11,379 nt of DNA from NCBI GenBank assembly GCA_031289065.1, contig JAITQI010000054.1, positions 1-11,379 on the forward strand, given 5' to 3'. Below the pieces are notes generated by a model. That model was given only the letters and a program-made list of their open reading frames with translations. It searched no databases and was not told the DNA's origin. The stretch is from Oscillospiraceae bacterium. Lineage in GTDB: Bacteria; Bacillota; Clostridia; Oscillospirales; UBA929. Every line of letters starts with the position of its first letter. Position 1 is the stretch's first letter. Made by a program: the position numbers and the translations under genes. Positions 6,512-11,379 of the stretch are shown here, piece by piece.

Positions 6512-9500
6512 TGGATCTGGGGCCGGGGCGGAGGGGCGTTGGATTTCTTCCAGGCCGGTGCGGGGGACGGTGATTCGGTTGCCGCCGGGCAGGGTGAGGG
6601 CGTAGCCGGGCCAAGTGTCGGGGAGGCGGGGTTCGAGGGCGGTCAGACGGCCGTTTTGCCAGCGGACGCCCAGCAGGTGTTCCACCGCCGTGCGGTAATA
6701 CCAGGCGGCGGCGCCGGTGTAGCCGCTCCAGCCGCCCCGGCCCCGGTGGGCCTCGTTATAGTAAACGTCGGCGGCCAGCAGGTGGGGTTCGGCGCGGTAG
6801 ACAGCCGGGTCGTGGGTGCCGGGGAGGAGCATATTGAGCAGGGCGTATCCCTCGTCGTGACGTCCGGCCAGCAGGCAGCCCAGGGCCAGCCAGACCGCCG
6901 CGTGGGTGTACTGTCCGCCGTTTTCCCGCACCCCGGCCAGGTAACCCTTGATATATCCGGGGTTTTGCGAGCTGTTGACAAAGGCCGGGTCGAACAGGCG
7001 AACGATGCGGCGCTGTTTGTCGGCCAGCCTGTCCAGGGCGCTTTGCAGGGCTTTGGCGTTCTGTTCCAGACGTATCCGAGCCGCGCCGCCGTCGGGGGCA
7101 CGGGGGGCCAGGAGGGCGAAGCTCTGGGCGATGGAGTCGATTTGGCACTCCTCGTCTTGGTGGGAACCTAGGGTGGCTCCGTTGTCGTAATAGCCCCGCA
7201 GGTACCACGCGCCGTCCCACGCCCCCTGGGCCGCCTGGGCCAGCGCGTCGGCCTGATCGGCCAGGCGGGCGGCCCGCTCCGGCTCGCCCTGTTGGCGGCA
7301 GAGGGCGGAAAACCGTTCCAGCACATGGGCGCAGAACCAGGTCAGCCAGGTGCTTTCCCCCCGGCCCTCGGCGCCCACCAGGTTGAAGCCGTCGTTCCAG
7401 TCGCCGCCGCCGATGAGCATCAGGCCATGGGCCCCGACGCCCCGGTCAATCGCCCGGTCAATCGCCCGGCGGCAGTGCTCAAAGACGGTCTCCCGGAGAG
7501 AGGCGCGGCGAGGGGTTTCGTAGCGCTCGTCCTCCGCCGTCCCCAGGGGGGGCGAGGCGAGGTAGGGTAGGCGCAGGGCGAGGATCGACCGGTCGCCGGT
7601 CTTGTCCAAATATTCGCATACCGCGTAGGGCAGCCACAGCAGATCGTCGCTGCACCGGGTGCGCACCCCTTTGTCCCCCAAGCCGGGGACGGCGGCGGCC
7701 ACATGCCACCAGTGCTGGACGTCGCCCTCCTCGAACTGGTGGGCGCAGGCCCGCAGAATCTGCACGCGGGCGGCGGCCGGGTCGCCGTACAGCAGGGCGC
7801 ATACGTCCTGAAGCTGGTCGCGGAAGCCGAAGGCTCCGCCGCACTGGTAGAGGGAGGCCCGGGCGTATAGGCGGACGGCCTGCACCTGATAGAGCGCCCA
7901 GCCGTTGAGATAGTGGTTGAGGGCCCGGTCGGGGGTGTCCACTCTGAGGGGGCGCACCCGGCTCCGCCACCAGGCGGCGGTTTCGGCGAGGGACGCTTGG
8001 GCGGTCGTCCAGTCGGTCAGCCCGCCCAGCAGGGAAAGCCCCGCCTCGTTGCCGGCGCAGCCGCACACCAGCACTCCCCGCCACACCCCGCCCGCCGGGC
8101 GCAGGGGCAGGCTGAAGCTCACCGCGCCCGGCCCGAGCAGAATTTCCTCCATGGGTTCCGAGGCGGCCAGGGCGTAAATCTGCGGGCTGTAGGCCGTGTT
8201 GTAGCGGTTGACGGCGCGGATGAGGCTGTCGGCGGTCTGTTCCAGCAGGACATGCCGCCGGGTTTCCCCGTCCACGCCCATGAGAACCTCGCTGTAGTAA
8301 CGCAGGCGGGGGGAGGTCGCCCCTTCGGCCTCGATGAGCAGCACCCGGGCCGAGCGGTTCCGGGGGACAAAGGCGGTGACGGTTGTGCGCAGGCCGCCTG
8401 ACCGCTTTTCCCAGCGGGCGTAGCCGAAGCCGTAGGTCACCGTGGCCCCGGCCCCGTCCGCCCCGGCGAAGGGGGAGACGGTGCGCCCGGCGACGGCCAG
8501 GGCGAGCTGTTCCCCGCCGCGCAGGGCCAGGGGGTCGTTGACCCAGGGGGTCATCTTGTTTTCCCGGGCGTTGAGCCGCCACATGTGCCCCGGGCCGGTC
8601 TCGGTGACCAGCGCCCCGAAGGCGGGGTTGGCCAGGGCGTGACCCCAGGCGCAGGGGGGCAGACCGCCGGCCGTGTCGAACTGAAACGCGCCGTCGGGCA
8701 GGTAGCGGCAGGCGGGGCCGCCGTTTTCCCCGGGGAAGAGGGGCCCCTTGCCCAGAGGCAGAGGCTTGGGCCGGGGCGGCGGGGGGGCGGGAGCCTCCTC
8801 CGGCTCGGCGTATATCCAGGCGGCGCAGGCCCGGAACAGGGCGGTTTCCTGGGGGGCGAGAGCGGCGGCGTCGATGACGTGAACGCCGCCTCGCGCCCCG
8901 AGAAAGGCCTCGGCCCCAATGGTCTTGAGGGTTTCGGAGACCATCCCCCCCACGGGCCGCCGGTAGTCGGCCCCGTCCCGGGTGAAAACCACCAGGTCGG
9001 CGTTGATGCCGCACAGGGAGAGCATCCGGTGCCGACGGATGACCCGGGCCAGGCGTTCGGTGCGCTTGGGGTCGTCGCAGTCGAAGAGCATGATGGGCAG
9101 GTCGCCGGACACGCCGAACTTCCAGAGTCCGCTCTGGCCGAGGGTGTTGCCCCGGACGTCCCCCTCCAGGCCGTAGACCAGCGCCCGGAGGATGTCGAAG
9201 GCCCCCGCCGCTTCGGCGTTGGTCAGCCCCAACAGGCGCAGGATGCCCTCCAGACGGCCCGGACTGCCGATGTCGAGGGGGCTGTCCACCGTGCGGGCGG
9301 CGGCGGTGAGGGCGTCGTGCTCGGCGGCGGCGGCGGCCAGGGCGAAGCGCACCCGTACCGACTCGCCCGGTGCCAGTTCCAGGGGTACGCGGGCCAGCAC
9401 GCAGGGGTCGAGCACCCCGCCCTGGGTGTCTCGGGCGGGGCGGTCCAGGACGCTCTGGAGCATGTCGGCCCCGCCGCGCCCCAGGGCGATTTCCCGGGAG

Positions 9501-11379
9501 GTGTCGTAGCGCACGCCGGGGTGGTCGCAGGCGAAGGCCAGGAAGGCGTCCCCCCGGGCGGCCCGGGAACGGCGGCGCACGACCACCGTCCGGCCCTGAA
9601 TTCCGGTCTCCAGAAAGAGCTTGGAAAAGGCCGGATGGGCGTCGAAGTCCCGCCGCCGGGCCAGCACCGGCTCGAAGTAACAGACCAGGGTGAGGGTTTT
9701 CGGGCGATCGGAGGTGTTTTTGAGGGTGACCACCCGACGCTCGCCCATCTCGTTGTCGGGCACCCGGAGCTCCAGGGCGCAGGACAGGCCCCGACCCTCG
9801 GCCCGCCAGCGGGCGGCGGCGGCGCTGAAGTCGTAGTCGTACCGCATGTCCCGGGTGTCCCAGGGCGCGGGGGTCAGCCCCACCGCCCCGCCGCCGTCGG
9901 ACACCGCGAAGACCATGCCGCCGACCCGGTCGCCGTCATGGGGGGCGAAACGGGTGAGGGACAGTTCCCCGCTGTAGGAGGCGGTGCGCCCGGCGTCGTC
10001 GCAAAACAGCACGTAGGACGGATTGGACAGGACATGGCAGACCGGCGCGGCGGACAGACGGGCCTCCCCCGCCCGGCGGTAGCTGTCGTGCTGGGCCCGG
10101 GGGGGCTTGTCGGGCACCTCCCGGCCCAAGGGGCGCACCGACACCGCCCCCACCGGCACCTTCTCCTGGAGAAGCTCAGCGAAGGCCCCCATTTCGGGGT
10201 CGCGCATGAAGCGCTTTTGCATGACGCCGCCCCGCAAGGTGTTGACCACGGCCAGCAGGCTCATGCCGATGTGGTGGGACATGAAACAGCGCACCCGCTC
10301 CATCCCCTCCCGGCCGGTCTGGCGGGCGGGGGTGAAGTCGGCCGCCTCGAACAGGCCGTAGCGGCCCTCCATGCCCATGTCCCGCAGGCGGCGCAGGTTT
10401 TTGACGGCGCTCTGGGGGGCGATGAGCAGGGCCAGGTAGCTGGCGTAGGGGGCCACGACGCTCTCCAGGCCCAAGCCCCGCTTGAAGGCCAGCCGGGGCA
10501 CGCCGTGGGCCTTGTACTGATAGTTGAGGGCGTTGTCGAAGGCATAAAAACAGCTTTCGGAGACGCCCCAAGGGATGCCCTGGGGCGCGCCCCGCTTGCG
10601 GTGGCAATAGACGCAGAAACGGGCGCTCTCGTAGAGCAGGGAGTTTTCAAAGCAGGGCATGAGCAGGTGGGGCATCAGGTACTCGAACATGGTGCCGGTC
10701 CAGGAGGCCATGCCGCTGTAGCGGTCGTCCGAGACCAGCGCCCGGCCCAGCCGCCGCCAGTGCCGCCGCTCCACCTCGCCCCGGGCGACGGCCAGGAAGC
10801 TGGTCTGCCGCGCCTCGGAGGCCAGCAGATCGTAGCAGCTCTCCGACGGCTTTCCGATTTCCAGGTCGAAGCCGATATGGAACAGCCGCCGCTTCCGGTC
10901 GTAGAGGGGGGCGAAGGCCATGCCCCGGGCGAGTTTGTCGGCCCGGGCGGCCAGGTCTTCGGCCGCCGCGTCCTTCATCTCGGACAGGCCCTCCCTCAGG
11001 GCGATGAGGCAGCAGGCCAGGTTGCCCGAGTCCACCGTGGATACGTAGCGGGGGGTCAGGGGCTCCAGGGTGCGGGTGTCGTACCAGTTGTAGATGTGCC
11101 CGTGCCATTTGGGCAGAGCCTCCAGGGTGGTCAGCGTCCGGTCGAGCAGGTGCATGGCCCGCTCCTGGCCGATCATCTGCAAGTCACAGGCGGCCAGGAC
11201 GCACAGCAGCCCCAGGCCGACGTTGGTGGGGCTGGTGCGGTGGGCGGCGCCGACGGCGGGCTGCTCCTGCCAGTTGTCAGGGGGCAGATAGTGATCCTCG
11301 GGGGTGAGGAAGTCCTCGAAATACTGCCAGATGAGGGCGGCCTGGCGCATGAGGAAGGCCCTGTCCGCCCCGGGGAGAC
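6497..11379 (-). CDS. Cyclic beta-1,2-glucan synthase-like protein, C-terminal part (GH189-like + GH94)
   Basis: The open frame runs off the right edge, leaving about 1,626 residues; numbers count from the ATG at 11350, an internal Met. Residues 1-400 are a glucoamylase-like (PF10091/GH189-type) domain: TPEDHYLPPDNWQE (16-29), PWGVSES (260-266), RGLGLESVVAPYASY (291-305), YGLFEAADFTP (331-341) and SHHIGMSLLAVVN (358-370). A beta-rich section (about 435-690) and a helical stretch with LWKFGVSGDLPI (742-753) follow, then a proline-rich linker (849-866). Residues 870-1605 are GH94: FGFRDQLQD (1174-1182), DWND (1317-1320, where the family's catalytic acid lies) and VRENGGQYTHAAVW (1474-1487), the phosphate-site region. 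In known synthases an N-terminal GT84 domain polymerises glucose from UDP-glucose, the middle domain cyclises the chain and the GH94 domain trims it by phosphorolysis. This order matches; GT84 is expected beyond the edge. ymfF follows closely. The last residues, IFNL, come from an AT tract. Confidence 0.88.
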   Translation of the reverse strand, partial: LPGADRAFLMRQAALIWQYFEDFLTPEDHYLPPDNWQEQPAVGAAHRTSPTNVGLGLLCVLAACDLQMIGQERAMHLLDRTLTTLEALPKWHGHIYNWYDTRTLEPLTPRYVSTVDSGNLACCLIALREGLSEMKDAAAEDLAARADKLARGMAFAPLYDRKRRLFHIGFDLEIGKPSESCYDLLASEARQTSFLAVARGEVERRHWRRLGRALVSDDRYSGMASWTGTMFEYLMPHLLMPCFENSLLYESARFCVYCHRKRGAPQGIPWGVSESCFYAFDNALNYQYKAHGVPRLAFKRGLGLESVVAPYASYLALLIAPQSAVKNLRRLRDMGMEGRYGLFEAADFTPARQTGREGMERVRCFMSHHIGMSLLAVVNTLRGGVMQKRFMRDPEMGAFAELLQEKVPVGAVSVRPLGREVPDKPPRAQHDSYRRAGEARLSAAPVCHVLSNPSYVLFCDDAGRTASYSGELSLTRFAPHDGDRVGGMVFAVSDGGGAVGLTPAPWDTRDMRYDYDFSAAAARWRAEGRGLSCALELRVPDNEMGERRVVTLKNTSDRPKTLTLVCYFEPVLARRRDFDAHPAFSKLFLETGIQGRTVVVRRRSRAARGDAFLAFACDHPGVRYDTSREIALGRGGADMLQSVLDRPARDTQGGVLDPCVLARVPLELAPGESVRVRFALAAAAAEHDALTAAARTVDSPLDIGSPGRLEGILRLLGLTNAEAAGAFDILRALVYGLEGDVRGNTLGQSGLWKFGVSGDLPIMLFDCDDPKRTERLARVIRRHRMLSLCGINADLVVFTRDGADYRRPVGGMVSETLKTIGAEAFLGARGGVHVIDAAALAPQETALFRACAAWIYAEPEEAPAPPPPRPKPLPLGKGPLFPGENGGPACRYLPDGAFQFDTAGGLPPCAWGHALANPAFGALVTETGPGHMWRLNARENKMTPWVNDPLALRGGEQLALAVAGRTVSPFAGADGAGATVTYGFGYARWEKRSGGLRTTVTAFVPRNRSARVLLIEAEGATSPRLRYYSEVLMGVDGETRRHVLLEQTADSLIRAVNRYNTAYSPQIYALAASEPMEEILLGPGAVSFSLPLRPAGGVWRGVLVCGCAGNEAGLSLLGGLTDWTTAQASLAETAAWWRSRVRPLRVDTPDRALNHYLNGWALYQVQAVRLYARASLYQCGGAFGFRDQLQDVCALLYGDPAAARVQILRACAHQFEEGDVQHWWHVAAAVPGLGDKGVRTRCSDDLLWLPYAVCEYLDKTGDRSILALRLPYLASPPLGTAEDERYETPRRASLRETVFEHCRRAIDRAIDRGVGAHGLMLIGGGDWNDGFNLVGAEGRGESTWLTWFCAHVLERFSALCRQQGEPERAARLADQADALAQAAQGAWDGAWYLRGYYDNGATLGSHQDEECQIDSIAQSFALLAPRAPDGGAARIRLEQNAKALQSALDRLADKQRRIVRLFDPAFVNSSQNPGYIKGYLAGVRENGGQYTHAAVWLALGCLLAGRHDEGYALLNMLLPGTHDPAVYRAEPHLLAADVYYNEAHRGRGGWSGYTGAAAWYYRTAVEHLLGVRWQNGRLTALEPRLPDTWPGYALTLPGGNRITVPRTGLEEIQRPSAPAPDPIFNL

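Noticed and set aside
6497..11379. Cellobiose phosphorylase or 1,2-beta-oligoglucan phosphorylase instead of a glucan synthase
   Set aside because: The GH94 motifs would fit, but the continuous frame extends more than 850 residues upstream with a glucoamylase-like domain, much longer than stand-alone phosphorylases.

Overview
The window is GC-rich DNA with six protein-coding genes, all on the minus strand, so transcription runs from the right edge to the left. The gene set (a TagO/WecA-type lipid-carrier transferase with a WecB/MnaA-type epimerase, the paired M16-like proteins YmfF and YmfH, and a bacterial TrpS) together with short AT-rich intergenic tracts suggests a high-GC member of the Clostridia, most likely an Oscillospiraceae-like Firmicute. 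That placement is inference from gene content and style; no rRNA or other phylogenetic marker is present.

In order of transcription: (1) 11379-6497, the C-terminal ~1,627 codons of a giant cyclic beta-1,2-glucan synthase-like protein. It has a glucoamylase-like (GH189/PF10091-type) domain, a beta-rich middle section and a GH94 phosphorylase domain; the N-terminal part lies beyond the right edge. (2) ymfF (6474-5203) and ymfH (5206-3923) are two M16-peptidase-fold proteins joined by a TTGA stop/start overlap. They follow the synthase after 22 bases, probably as one operon. (3) A strong bidirectional hairpin terminator (3862-3891) closes this unit. (4) A good promoter (-35 TTGCCA, 17-base spacer, -10 TATACT at 3835-3807) opens the next unit, with a perfect inverted repeat over the predicted start point that could be an operator. 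(5) A class I/II PLP aminotransferase (3742-2543), then trpS (2418-1417), wecA/tagO (1371-235) and the start of wecB/mnaA (165 to beyond the left edge). wecA and wecB make the undecaprenyl-PP-GlcNAc and UDP-ManNAc needed to begin wall teichoic acid or related surface glycans.

The genes themselves are mostly recognisable. The unexplained structure is in the short gaps. Each of the five visible stop codons sits in or next to a small repeat-like tract: a perfect 8-bp palindrome at wecA, GGTCAGC tandem units at trpS, a composite AT/GC-palindrome element at the aminotransferase, a purine-rich imperfect repeat at ymfH, and an AT tract at the glucan synthase that supplies its last codons and stop. 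I found no RNA gene, insertion sequence, CRISPR array or defence system. The most notable items are the cyclic glucan synthase in a probable Firmicute, the candidate operator, and the stop-adjacent intergenic repeats.
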